Assembly (NCBI GenBank): GCA_038827615.1
Contig: JAWBNK010000001.1
Span: forward strand, 744,290-808,289
DNA from: Thermosphaera sp.
GTDB taxonomy: Archaea; Thermoproteota; Thermoprotei_A; Sulfolobales; Desulfurococcaceae
Direction of reading: 5' to 3'
DNA: 64,000 bases
Below, in pieces: positions 7,044 through 16,113 of this stretch (the stretch's first letter is position 1; the number at the start of each line of letters is the position of its first letter). Position numbers and translations under genes: made by a program. Below the pieces are notes generated by a model. The model had not been told where the DNA came from and did not search any database. It saw only the letters and a program-made list of their open reading frames with translations.

Positions 7044-10000
7044 TTATTTTCTCCTTACAAAACCGACATAACCTAGAATTCCTAGTATTAGTATAGACAG
7101 CCCTACTGAGGCTAAACCATAATTCGTAGTCATGCCCACGCTACCTTGAAGTTGCTCAACGTTATTTGCCACATTGTTGAGGGTGTTCTTGATATCAGAG
7201 ATGCCTGCACTTAGATCTTCAGTGGAAATCGGTAGCTTGTTATTCAAGATTTGTTTCAACGCATCGATCTCGATCAGTATGTTTCCACGAGTCGTATTAA
7301 CCAATCCATATATTCGCCCGCCCTCATCTCGAATCAAGGAGACTAGGGAAGCATTCATACTGGATAACATGGCCTGAAACTCGTTCACTGACACGTCTAT
7401 CTCACCAACCTTCGTTTTGATAAGGAGAACAGTTTGGTTTAGCAGGGAGATTTTGGCGTCTAAGAGACCTAAGTTCTCAATTAAAGTGTCAACCTTAGCG
7501 TTCACCAGGCCGAGGGAAGTATTGATCAACGCAGTATTGTCCCTAACACCAATGACCTCCATCTTGATTTCGTCAGCAACCTGTATGAGAGAAGCCAGTG
7601 AGACGTTTAGCAAGCCTATTTTAGTATCTATTAAGACGACGCTATCGTTCAACCCCACTATCTTAGCGTCAAGCGATGACAACATATTGAGAATTGTTTC
7701 TAATTTAGCGTTCACCAGGCCGAGGGAAGTATTGATCAACACAGTATTGTCCCTAACACCAATGATCTCGGCATTCAATGTCTCCAGCAAAGAGATCGCC
7801 TGTTGAGTATTAGCAAATATCATCTCTAACTTGCTCAGCGTGTTTACCGAACCAATCACTAGGGGTTCTCCGAGCAGATCTGTTATTGATATCTCGTGTA
7901 CTCCTTCATCAACGAGCGGAATGTTTAAGACAAGCGATCTGGCACCACTCATGTTAGCAGTGCTCACCGTTAGGAAGTTGGAATCAAGGTAAACATAGAA
8001 GGTTTGATGCGATGAAAGACCAGTTACTGTTAAGTGAACCCTTCCTGGGACAACAATGGCCTCGGGCTGTATCTCTAGCTTGGGAAGAACGGTGAAATCC
8101 ACGCTTCCATAATGTGTTTCATCTATATTGACTACCTCGAACAAGTGCATACCGCCTGGAATTAATGGAATTTCGCCAGAATATATTGCAGAACCATTTT
8201 CATCAGCCGTTGTCAAACCTATGATGTTTCCATCAATCATTATTAGTAAAGTATCATTAGGCAACGCCCCCGTGATGATTAGGGTGTATGAGTCGCCGAC
8301 GTGTAATAGTTTATTATCTATTGCTACATTCAAAGGTTTCATAATGATCCACCTAACCGAATTGTAAACTATGTTCCAGAAGTTAGGTGTGAAAGTATCT
8401 GGCGTGTTCCAACTCGTTATCGCGAAACTAGAGAGCAACACCCATTTAACTCCATTATCAAATTCTTTATAAGCGACTCCAGCGCCCCTCACTGAACCTC
8501 CTACGAGGATGGATCCTATGACGACTCCGCTAAAGTCAGAGAACCAAGAGAAGTCTGCACTACTATATGAATTAATCATTACCGTTGAGCCCGGCGGGTA
8601 TCCCCTGAATATTGGATGGGAGGCCTCTACAACCACATATACCTGTCCAGCTCCCCATGAAAAACCAACCGACGCTGGGTCCCCTAACTCTCGATTCAAC
8701 ACTTTAATTCCATATCCATACGAGCCGTAGCTATCCATCCAAACCACGCCTACCTTCCTGCTCATTGTCGCGTTGAGAAATGCTTGGAACTCGCTCGAGG
8801 TTGGAAATGGAACTCCATAGTCTCCGGAGTAAATTACAACGTCTATCAAGCCAGCCAACACATCCTCGGTTAATTGCGTTAGATTAGTATATGAGGCAGC
8901 ATACCATCCATTAGCTTCGAAGAAGTTCTTGAAAGATCCGGCATAATCCCACATTATCCCTATTCTCGGAAGTCTCTTAAGTACTATTTCTCCAAGGTTG
9001 ACAGTTGCGTTGACTAGGACTTCTACTTCGATATAGGCAGACCTGTATCCTGCTGCCTGGATGAGTAGAGTGTACGCCCCCTCAGGCAACCATGTAGAGA
9101 AGAACCCGTTCACGTCAGTCTTCACCTTCACTGGTGTTCCCAAAACTTGTATTATTGCATTAGAGAGAGGAATACCGTCAGAACCCAAGACGAATCCCTC
9201 TACGAAGCCGTGCGGCAACCTGTTTAGTGTCACATCGACTCGAGTGTAGATGTTTTTGACCACGCCACATTCGGCAACGAGACCTGGTTTTACTTCCCTG
9301 TTAGTTGCGAGCATTAAAGCCCGCGCAAGTTTTTCAAAGTCTCCTCTCACTCTGATAGATGTTGATGTAGCCTGGGACCAACCGAGCATTATGGCGTTCT
9401 CCAAGACTTTCTTCGTGTTACTACTATACATGCCATCCGCTCCCGGCTCCAGATACTGCATCCAATAGCTTTCAGCCCAACTACCCAAGTAGAACCATGA
9501 GACGTTGGAGTTGCTTACCCATTCAGCAACTCCTACACCAAAGTAGTGTGGATATTCTGTTCTCAAATCCCTCACGTAGCCTAGCAAGTTGAGCCTGCCC
9601 GTGGGATCTGTGAAATTGTAAACCACGTAATCTGCGTAACTACTTGTCAGCGTTGCAAGATAGAACTTATCCGGTGGAATGTCAGGCTCCACTCCATTAA
9701 ATATTGGATGAGTGGTGTTTAGCATTTCTACAACGACGTTCGAGGGGGTTGGGTAAGCAAATAGCCGTGATACTGGGGCCGGATAGCCGTTCGCCACCAG
9801 AGTGGAATTGTGAATCATCAGGACGTATATTCCAGGATATCCGGAGTAGCTAGTGCACAACCATATGAGGCTTGTGCCAGCGTAGTCTGCAAGCAAGTGG
9901 AAGGCGAGCAACGTGGTGTTCGTGGGATACGAGTATGGGGAGGGTTTAGTGTGATCAATAACTATCACTGCGGGATTTATAACTCCGTTAACCCAGTCCT

Positions 10001-12290
10001 GGACCAACACGTCCATGTCATTGTACTCGAGAACTGGCAAGCCTAGGTTTTCCACTATTAGCCTCAGGTGTGGAGAGGTGTCAAAGTCCACGTTAGCTAA
10101 GACGATCACGGATGGAGGAATACTTTCGAGATTAAAGTCCTGCCTCACCGCTACGAGAGGAGCAATGACTACCGTTACCTCCTTCTCAACGTATCCCGGT
10201 TTATACGCTCTAACCACGTACTGTCCTGAGGGAAGAGAGAGTTCGTAGTAACCACTGGAATCCGTTGTATTATAGACTAACGTATTGTTAACGAAAGTAT
10301 AAACTATTGCATCGGCAATCGGTTGAGACGTCGTAGCATCGTAAACATATCCCCATAGCGTTCCGTTGCCGAGGGGATATAGTGGGAAGTTTACAATTAC
10401 GATCTCTGCCTCGTCAACCGTCACACTCAACTGCAACGGTTGATAACCAACCGCTTCTGCTAGCAAGTCATACGTGCCGGGCGGGACTTTCACCGTGTAC
10501 AATCCGTCCTCATCTGTGAGCACTGTTAAATTCAACTCCATTACCGTGACTGTCGCATTAGCGATGGGATAGCCTGATAACGCATCTAATACTAGCCCAG
10601 TGATGGTTCCATTCAGTAAAACCACTTCGACCGTAGTGTTGAATGATTCATAACCCCATGCTTCAAACTGCAGTGTGTATGTCCCTGGGTCAAGAGGTAT
10701 CCTGTAGAATCCTGAGCCGTTGACGTAGAATGTTTGATTGGTTTCAAGGACCCTCACGAGCGCCCATGGAATCGGCTCCCCGCTCACGGAGTCCGTGACA
10801 AATCCCTCAACACCTGTTTTCTTAGCGTACTCTCTAGCTTTGCTCACTGCTTCGAGAGCATCTATTCTCCCCCATCCATACCTAGTGTCTAGTCCCGGAT
10901 CACCAAAATCCACTGCGGTTGAATTCAGGATTATGTAGACTTTCTCAGGTACGTCTGGAACATCGAAGTACATCCATCCAGCTGCTTGGAGAATAAGTGC
11001 TACAAGCCCGGAGACGTGTGGACACGCCATTGATGTTCCCGACCATGCTTCATATCCTCCTCCAGGTACTGAACTAACGATGGATACGCCTGGGGCGGAG
11101 AAATCTGGCTTGATGTAGGTTGAAGGATATGTGTCGAAGAATGGCCAGGATTCTGGTGGAGAGGGCCATGTAACTATTTTTCCACTACTCCAGGAGGCCA
11201 CGTTGTCATTAATGTCGGTGGCTCCTATCCCGAATACTCCCCAAATATTGCCCGGATTTCCGGATGTGCCTGGTCCACTATTTCCTATTGACGCTATGGG
11301 TATTATGTTCGCTAATAGCATGTTCTTAATGGCAGGGAGCAACTCGTTACCGTAGTATTCGTTGGCTCCGAAGCTCATGGATACGACGTGGGCTGGGAGT
11401 CCAGTGGGCACCGGTGTTCCCCCTACTAGGTAGAAGGGTTCAACGGTCCATTGCATTCCCGCCAAAACTTGTGCAAAAGTTCCGCCTCCCCCCGGGAGGA
11501 CCAATCCATGCATGAGGGTCGCTCCTGGGGCGACTCCAATTAATATGTTCTCAGTATTTCCTCCAAGCGCCGTTCCACTCGTGTGAGTGCCGTGCCCATC
11601 TGTGTCGTGAGGAACGCTTAAAACCGGATTACCGGCCGAGTCGAACTCCATCCAGCCTCCAGGATAGTAAGGACTTGAGGGATCAAGCGTGAGCATTTTT
11701 CCACTTAACGCCGGATGGGAAATGTCCACTCCTGTATCAAGCACAGCGATCCTTATTCCCTGGCCCGTGTATCCGAGAGCCCATGCTTCATTGGCTCTAA
11801 TCTTAAATATGCCCCAGCTTGACACCTGGCTCTCTATTACTTTCATCTTTTCAACCGGCTTAATGACTTCCACCTTAAAGTTTTCAAATATCTTTACCAC
11901 GTCTGGGTGAGTAGCTAAGAGCTTCACCATGGAGGCTGGGACTCTTGCTAGTACAACATTATCCAGCCAGAATCTATTCAACACGTAACCGCCCTTCGCA
12001 TTGATAAGCCTTACTATCGGTTCTTGAGTGATATACGCCCATGATTTTAGTGATGAGACAGCTAACTCGTATCGACCAGTTACACTAATCTTAGTTTCAT
12101 CCGGGAGAGGCTTGAGCCTTATAACTACTTCAACCAATTCCTCGGGAGGCATACTCTCAATGTTTTTCAACAGGTTCGGGTGGATTTTCTCAGTCGGCGA
12201 TGCGTTGACTGATGATGCTAGCACTGGATGGGCGAGATTGATTAGAAGGATCCCAATTATTAGAGATTCAAGTATGTATTTTTTTATCAA
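7044..12290 (-). CDS. Giant cell-surface S8 (subtilisin-like) protease with coiled-coil stalk and C-terminal anchor
   Basis: 1748-residue surface protease, similar in plan to pyrolysin and the tetrabrachion-bound STABLE protease of Staphylothermus. Signal peptide residues 1-26 (KK, then a hydrophobic core ending HPVLA), propeptide to about 160, S8 catalytic domain about 165-485 with Asp185 (LDTGVD), His233 (DGHGTH), oxyanion Asn337 and Ser420 (GTSMACPH). Then three carboxypeptidase-regulatory-like beta modules (about 496-725), a large alpha/beta domain (about 727-985), a fourth beta module (about 1035-1110), a second alpha/beta domain (about 1112-1300), Ig-like strands, a coiled-coil stalk with four 35-residue repeats (1511-1650), and a C-terminal TM helix ending GYVGFVRRK. 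Many NxS/T sites suggest N-glycosylation. It likely sits in the S-layer and degrades peptides for fermentation. Strong promoter upstream. Confidence 0.92.
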   Translation of the reverse strand: MIKKYILESLIIGILLINLAHPVLASSVNASPTEKIHPNLLKNIESMPPEELVEVVIRLKPLPDETKISVTGRYELAVSSLKSWAYITQEPIVRLINAKGGYVLNRFWLDNVVLARVPASMVKLLATHPDVVKIFENFKVEVIKPVEKMKVIESQVSSWGIFKIRANEAWALGYTGQGIRIAVLDTGVDISHPALSGKMLTLDPSSPYYPGGWMEFDSAGNPVLSVPHDTDGHGTHTSGTALGGNTENILIGVAPGATLMHGLVLPGGGGTFAQVLAGMQWTVEPFYLVGGTPVPTGLPAHVVSMSFGANEYYGNELLPAIKNMLLANIIPIASIGNSGPGTSGNPGNIWGVFGIGATDINDNVASWSSGKIVTWPSPPESWPFFDTYPSTYIKPDFSAPGVSIVSSVPGGGYEAWSGTSMACPHVSGLVALILQAAGWMYFDVPDVPEKVYIILNSTAVDFGDPGLDTRYGWGRIDALEAVSKAREYAKKTGVEGFVTDSVSGEPIPWALVRVLETNQTFYVNGSGFYRIPLDPGTYTLQFEAWGYESFNTTVEVVLLNGTITGLVLDALSGYPIANATVTVMELNLTVLTDEDGLYTVKVPPGTYDLLAEAVGYQPLQLSVTVDEAEIVIVNFPLYPLGNGTLWGYVYDATTSQPIADAIVYTFVNNTLVYNTTDSSGYYELSLPSGQYVVRAYKPGYVEKEVTVVIAPLVAVRQDFNLESIPPSVIVLANVDFDTSPHLRLIVENLGLPVLEYNDMDVLVQDWVNGVINPAVIVIDHTKPSPYSYPTNTTLLAFHLLADYAGTSLIWLCTSYSGYPGIYVLMIHNSTLVANGYPAPVSRLFAYPTPSNVVVEMLNTTHPIFNGVEPDIPPDKFYLATLTSSYADYVVYNFTDPTGRLNLLGYVRDLRTEYPHYFGVGVAEWVSNSNVSWFYLGSWAESYWMQYLEPGADGMYSSNTKKVLENAIMLGWSQATSTSIRVRGDFEKLARALMLATNREVKPGLVAECGVVKNIYTRVDVTLNRLPHGFVEGFVLGSDGIPLSNAIIQVLGTPVKVKTDVNGFFSTWLPEGAYTLLIQAAGYRSAYIEVEVLVNATVNLGEIVLKRLPRIGIMWDYAGSFKNFFEANGWYAASYTNLTQLTEDVLAGLIDVVIYSGDYGVPFPTSSEFQAFLNATMSRKVGVVWMDSYGSYGYGIKVLNRELGDPASVGFSWGAGQVYVVVEASHPIFRGYPPGSTVMINSYSSADFSWFSDFSGVVIGSILVGGSVRGAGVAYKEFDNGVKWVLLSSFAITSWNTPDTFTPNFWNIVYNSVRWIIMKPLNVAIDNKLLHVGDSYTLIITGALPNDTLLIMIDGNIIGLTTADENGSAIYSGEIPLIPGGMHLFEVVNIDETHYGSVDFTVLPKLEIQPEAIVVPGRVHLTVTGLSSHQTFYVYLDSNFLTVSTANMSGARSLVLNIPLVDEGVHEISITDLLGEPLVIGSVNTLSKLEMIFANTQQAISLLETLNAEIIGVRDNTVLINTSLGLVNAKLETILNMLSSLDAKIVGLNDSVVLIDTKIGLLNVSLASLIQVADEIKMEVIGVRDNTALINTSLGLVNAKVDTLIENLGLLDAKISLLNQTVLLIKTKVGEIDVSVNEFQAMLSSMNASLVSLIRDEGGRIYGLVNTTRGNILIEIDALKQILNNKLPISTEDLSAGISDIKNTLNNVANNVEQLQGSVGMTTNYGLASVGLSILILGILGYVGFVRRK
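7341..7760 (-). repeat. Four tandem 35-residue coiled-coil repeats within the protease stalk
   Basis: Codes for residues 1511-1650 of the S8 protease. The units start GVRDNTVLIN, GLNDSVVLID, GVRDNTALIN and LLNQTVLLIK and each is exactly 35 residues (105 bases), with a shared core of the form VLIxTxxGxxNxxL. Units 1 and 3 are nearly identical in DNA: bases 7495-7555 and 7705-7765 match over 61 bases with one difference, 210 bases apart, showing a recent two-unit duplication or gene conversion. Confidence 0.88.
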
Positions 12291-12295
12291 TATTT

Positions 12296-12338
12296 CCCAC
12301 CTATTTGATCCTTGTTATATACGAGTATCTTTTATAAA
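12296..12338 (-). promoter_or_regulatory. Promoter and ribosome binding site of the S8 protease
   Basis: On the minus strand a clear TATA box TTTATAAAAG (12330-12338) is preceded by a purine-poor BRE-like stretch, and AGGTGGG (about 12297-12303) sits 6-7 bases before the ATG at 12290. A start of transcription near 12308 would give a short leader. Positions are by eye. Confidence 0.6.
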
Positions 12339-12399
12339 CCTATCGCTGTGGAGAGAACAAGTAATGATGCTAATTACACGATATTCCCACGGATAAGTT

Positions 12400-13626
12400 T
12401 CAATATTTCAGAATTTTCATTAAATAAACCGTGCTAAATATGCCGATCATTGAGCACGTGAGTAATGCGTACCCGGGTAGCAGATTTACATACAGGTAGC
12501 CCGCTATGAGGGAGGATGCGGCCGCTCCAACATTCTCCATTATTCTCTGAATGCTTATCGCTCTTCCCCGTATCTGTTGGGGGAGTATGCTGGTTAGCTG
12601 CGATGATACCGCGGCCGATATGATGTTGTTGGATATTGATATGATTACGTTGCCGAGCAAAATCACCAGTAAAGCCTCCATCCTAAAGAAGAAGGGTATT
12701 GAGAGAATTGCAACTGCGGTTGATGCCAGAGTCGAAAATAATATGGTCGAATTACGAACCTCTGAGACGGCTCGTTTGAAAATTAACAAGGATCCAGTTA
12801 TGCTTGCTAGTGTTGAAATACTGTTGACAACCCCCCATTGCGGCTTGCTTATTCCTAAGACTTCTACCGCGTATATTGCTCCATAAGTGTTCAACACGCT
12901 CATTGACAACTGCCATAGAACAGCAGTGAAGATGTAGTATCTCAAAGCCTTTAGAAGAATTGGTCTATAACCCGAGAGTTCGAAGATTAGTTTACTGAAA
13001 TCCTTATCCTGCTTGGTGAAGGTCTCTCTAAACCCCTTCATCCTCAGGATTAAGACCACCAGGCTTATTATTCCCGAAAAAACGAAGCCGATCCTAATGC
13101 CTATAATCCCCAGGTTTTCATATAGTGTTCCACCCACTATTGGCATAAAAAGCCACGGTATGCTTGGAACGATGTTAAGGAAGACGAATCCTTTGAAGGT
13201 GCGGCCGCGAGGAAGGGAATCCATGACGATGGCGCTTAAAGCTGGCTGGTAGAAATGAAGCGCTGAGTCTAATACCCATATGACGGCGAATTCTCTCCAA
13301 TCTCGTGCAATCGCGTAGAGAAATTGGACTATTGTTATCCCCACAGTGCCTATCATAATAGTTTTCACACGTCCAATGTAGTCCGTTATCAAACCACCAG
13401 GGATCAGAGACAGTCCTAGGGATAGCATGCCAAGAGTCCTTATGAAGGCGAGCTCGAAGTCGCTTGCCCCCAACTCTTTCGCATATATGGAGAAGAACGG
13501 TTGTACTAGAGCGCCGCTGAGAGCGAATAGGAACCATGATAAAGCCATTACTCCTACGTTGCCCGCTAAAGTAGCCCGGACTTCTTCAATGTATTCTAGA
13601 ATAAATTCTCTAACCCTCTCTAGCAT
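12400..13626 (-). CDS. MFS transporter
   Basis: 408-residue member of the major facilitator superfamily with twelve predicted membrane helices. Seen: the loop 2-3 signature as GGLITDYIGRVKTIMIG near residue 80, and a related weaker copy in the second half, as expected for two six-helix halves. It lies 26 bases downstream of HMG-CoA reductase on the same strand and is probably co-transcribed. Substrate cannot be told; a drug- or metabolite-efflux role is common in this branch but is not shown here. Confidence 0.8.
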   Translation of the reverse strand: MLERVREFILEYIEEVRATLAGNVGVMALSWFLFALSGALVQPFFSIYAKELGASDFELAFIRTLGMLSLGLSLIPGGLITDYIGRVKTIMIGTVGITIVQFLYAIARDWREFAVIWVLDSALHFYQPALSAIVMDSLPRGRTFKGFVFLNIVPSIPWLFMPIVGGTLYENLGIIGIRIGFVFSGIISLVVLILRMKGFRETFTKQDKDFSKLIFELSGYRPILLKALRYYIFTAVLWQLSMSVLNTYGAIYAVEVLGISKPQWGVVNSISTLASITGSLLIFKRAVSEVRNSTILFSTLASTAVAILSIPFFFRMEALLVILLGNVIISISNNIISAAVSSQLTSILPQQIRGRAISIQRIMENVGAAASSLIAGYLYVNLLPGYALLTCSMIGIFSTVYLMKILKY

Positions 13627-13652
13627 CTACACCACTGAGTTCAGAACGTTCT

Positions 13653-14933
13653 CTAGTCTTTCTCTCCCCTTAAGTATTTCTCGAGAAGCTCCTTGGCGTA
13701 GTCGTATCGAATGCGTCCATCTTTAATCATTTTCTCCGCTATTTTCTCAATTAAGTCTCCTGAAGCACCCGCCATAATCGCGAGATTCCTCGCGTGAAGC
13801 CTCATGTGCCCTTTTTGTATTCCCTCGGTTACTAGGGCTTTCAAGGCTGCGAGGTTCTGAGCAAGTCCCACTGCCCCCATTACTTCTGACAACTCCTTGG
13901 CAGTCTTAACGCCGAGTATTTTCAAGGCGACTTTGGCAACCGGATGGACTTTCGTAGCCCCTCCTACAATCCCGACTTGCATCGGCATCTCTAAACTACC
14001 CACTAGGAATCCTTCCTCGTCTACCTCCCAGTAAGACAGCGGTTTATAGCTCCCTGATTTACTAGCGTAGGCGTGTGCTCCAGCCTCTATGGCTCTGTGG
14101 TCTTGGGCCGTTGCAAGGGCAACTGCGATCACTCCATTCATTATACCCTTATTATGCGTGACAGCCCTATACGGGTCGACTTCGGCAAGAATGCTTGCCT
14201 CCATTATCTTTCTCGCGACATCAATACCTCCTACTTCATCAGCCGGCGTTCTAGCCCAAGCCCTCACTACTCTCCTGGTCGCATAGTTTGATACGATCCT
14301 AAGCCTCGCTTGTCCCCCGGTTATTTTCTCAATTAAGGGCGCAATCGCCTCCGCCATCGTGTTGACCGTATTGGCCCCCATAGCGTCTCTAACATCCACT
14401 ATTAAATGGACTATTATGACTGGTCCCAACCGAGAGTCCACTATCCTTACTTCCAGATCTCTCGGTCCCCCACCGTACTTAAGAAGAGTGGGATCTTGTT
14501 GCCTCGCGTGCTCAAGGATCTCCTGCTTCGCCTCCAAAATTTTCATCGCCTTGTAGTAGGGAGCCTGGACGTTCACCAAGTGTATTTGACTAATCATCTC
14601 CTGGGGTCCGGCCTCAGCTATAATTCCCCTACCGTGTCTCAACATTCTAGCCGCATTACTGGCGGCCGCGACCACGCTGGTCTCTTCTATCACCATTGGA
14701 ATTAAGTAGTCTTTTCCATTTATCAGGAAATTTGTGGCAATAGCGAAAGGGTAAGTCATCCCGCCTATTACGTTCTCGATCATGCTGTCCGCTATGTCCT
14801 GGGGCAGGTTTCCAAGGTTGCTGAGCAACTTAACTTCTTCCTCATTAAGCTCCGAGTAATCGCGGACTAGTCTCAACCTCTCGCTAATAGGTAGCTTGTA
14901 AAACCCTTGTATCCTGCTTGACTTCTCGGTCAT
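13653..14933 (-). CDS. Hydroxymethylglutaryl-CoA reductase, class II type
   Basis: Converts HMG-CoA to mevalonate (or the reverse) for isoprenoid lipid synthesis. Seen: ENVIGGMTYPFAIATNF (catalytic Glu53), DAMGANTVNTMAEA, VTHNKGIMNG with the catalytic Lys, and GHMRLHARNLA, whose His is the C-terminal catalytic residue of class II enzymes. Length 426 also fits class II (Pseudomonas mevalonii type) rather than the class I enzyme found in most archaea. Class II enzymes are known from Archaeoglobus and several Desulfurococcales, where they serve biosynthesis. With mevalonate kinase at 34.6 kb it supports the mevalonate route. Confidence 0.92.
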   Translation of the reverse strand: MTEKSSRIQGFYKLPISERLRLVRDYSELNEEEVKLLSNLGNLPQDIADSMIENVIGGMTYPFAIATNFLINGKDYLIPMVIEETSVVAAASNAARMLRHGRGIIAEAGPQEMISQIHLVNVQAPYYKAMKILEAKQEILEHARQQDPTLLKYGGGPRDLEVRIVDSRLGPVIIVHLIVDVRDAMGANTVNTMAEAIAPLIEKITGGQARLRIVSNYATRRVVRAWARTPADEVGGIDVARKIMEASILAEVDPYRAVTHNKGIMNGVIAVALATAQDHRAIEAGAHAYASKSGSYKPLSYWEVDEEGFLVGSLEMPMQVGIVGGATKVHPVAKVALKILGVKTAKELSEVMGAVGLAQNLAALKALVTEGIQKGHMRLHARNLAIMAGASGDLIEKIAEKMIKDGRIRYDYAKELLEKYLRGEKD

Positions 14934-14948
14934 CGAAATCCCAAAACT

Positions 14949-14982
14949 CCTTATATTTGTCGCACAATATTAAATATTACTG
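14949..14982 (+). promoter_or_regulatory. Promoter of hypA-hypB
   Basis: TTATATTTG at about 14950-14958 is a TATA box placed so that transcription would begin at or next to the GTG at 14983. No ribosome binding site is visible, so the message is probably leaderless. This supports GTG 14983 as the hypA start. Confidence 0.5.
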
Positions 14983-15381
14983 GTGAGCACTCTGGTTCAT
15001 GAATGGGCTTTAGCCGAGTCCGTGGCTTTATATCTGGAGGCAAACAACCTTCGAAAAATAAAATCATTGAAAATAAGCCTAGGACTCCTCCAATCTGTTG
15101 ACAAGGAGATATTCGAGTTTAGTCTGCTAGAGCTGTTAAAGGAAAAAGGGATTACCGTTGAGACGCTTCAAATCATAGAGGAAGGTGCAAAACTAGTATG
15201 CAACACCTGCGGGTTTGCGTGGAACATTTCTTCAGACGAGTTTGACGAGTTCATCAGAGAATCCATACATTTTGTGCCTGAGTCTATCTGCGCGTTCACA
15301 AAATGTCCTCGGTGTAGGAGCAGGGATTTCAAGATAGCTGAAGGAAGAGGGTTGAACATAGTAGAGGTGATCCCTGCTTGA
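14983..15381 (+). CDS. hypA: Hydrogenase nickel-insertion metallochaperone HypA
   Basis: Delivers nickel to the large subunit of [NiFe] hydrogenase with HypB. Seen: VHEWALAES at the N-terminus, and a zinc-finger domain with Cys73/Cys76 (CNTCG) and Cys108/Cys111 (CPRCR), plus the insert ESIHFVPESICAF that is typical of Thermococcus HypA. The 132-residue length fits. Odd: the family motif Met-His-Glu normally stands at the very N-terminus, where the amino group and His2 bind nickel. Here the Met is replaced by Val (codon GTT, not a start), and the only good start gives MSTLV before His6. The stop overlaps the next gene. Confidence 0.9.
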   Translation: MSTLVHEWALAESVALYLEANNLRKIKSLKISLGLLQSVDKEIFEFSLLELLKEKGITVETLQIIEEGAKLVCNTCGFAWNISSDEFDEFIRESIHFVPESICAFTKCPRCRSRDFKIAEGRGLNIVEVIPA

Positions 15382-16103
15382 TGGTTGACCCAAGATTCTA
15401 TGGAGTTGTGAAGAGGCTTAGAGAGGTCTCAAAAGTTTACGTCATCTTGAGTAGCAAGGGGGGTGTCGGGAAATCCGTAATATCTGCCCTCTTGGCCTAC
15501 TACACTTCCTCGAAAGGTGTGGTTACAGGGCTGATTGACCTAGACTTCACAAATCCGTCGACACACATCATACTGGGATTGGATCCGGAGATCATAGTTT
15601 ATAGGGAGGATAAAGGTCTCGAGCCATTCTCCCTCGGCAATCTCCGATACTTCTCCATAGTCTCCTATACGAGGGACAATCCGCTAACGCTGAAAGGAGA
15701 CGAGGCAAGAAACATTATGAGAGAAGTCCTCAGCATTGTAAACTGGAGAGGTGTTGAAAAACTGTTCATTGACACTCCACCGGGAATGAGCGATGAGCAC
15801 TTAGAGTTAATCTATAATTTAAAAGGTCTGGTAAGACCCGTAGTCATTTCAACACCGGATCAACTATCAAGCAAGAGCGTGAAAAGGCTTCTCAGGGTTC
15901 TGAAAGATGCTGGATTACAAAATATTTATTTCCTTGAGAACATGGGCACCGGAGTCTTAAAACCATACGCTGATGAGGAGGGGATCAAGTACCTGGGATC
16001 TATCCCCCGCATAAACAACTTCGATGAGTGCATCGGATCCCTGGACAAGATAGAAAGTTGTAGCGCTAGAAGCTATTACTTAGATATTGCTGCTAAGTTA
16101 TAG
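15381..16103 (+). CDS. MinD/Mrp-type hydrogenase maturation ATPase (archaeal mmHypB)
   Basis: 240-residue deviant-Walker P-loop ATPase with SKGGVGKS (residues 24-31), LIDLDFTNPSTH and FIDTPPGMSDEH, as in Mrp/MinD proteins. It is translationally coupled to hypA (TGATG overlap). In Thermococcus kodakarensis the partner of HypA is exactly such a MinD/Mrp-family protein rather than the bacterial GTPase HypB, and it raises the nickel affinity of HypA on binding ATP. That assignment here rests on family plus context; a plain Mrp iron-sulfur carrier is the alternative. The second Mrp gene at 35.6 kb has the C-terminal CxxC of iron-sulfur carriers, which this one lacks, supporting the split in roles. 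Confidence 0.82.
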   Translation: MVDPRFYGVVKRLREVSKVYVILSSKGGVGKSVISALLAYYTSSKGVVTGLIDLDFTNPSTHIILGLDPEIIVYREDKGLEPFSLGNLRYFSIVSYTRDNPLTLKGDEARNIMREVLSIVNWRGVEKLFIDTPPGMSDEHLELIYNLKGLVRPVVISTPDQLSSKSVKRLLRVLKDAGLQNIYFLENMGTGVLKPYADEEGIKYLGSIPRINNFDECIGSLDKIESCSARSYYLDIAAKL

Positions 16104-16113
16104 GGTGAACCTC

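Noticed and set aside
7495-7765. Near-identical 61-base repeats that could look like a small CRISPR or insertion
   Set aside because: They are in frame within the protease, encode coiled-coil units and have no CRISPR-type spacing or palindrome.
7174-12200. Several open frames of 60-130 codons on the plus strand opposite the protease gene
   Set aside because: They lie antisense to a long, clearly coding gene, lack RBS and family signals, and follow from its codon pattern.
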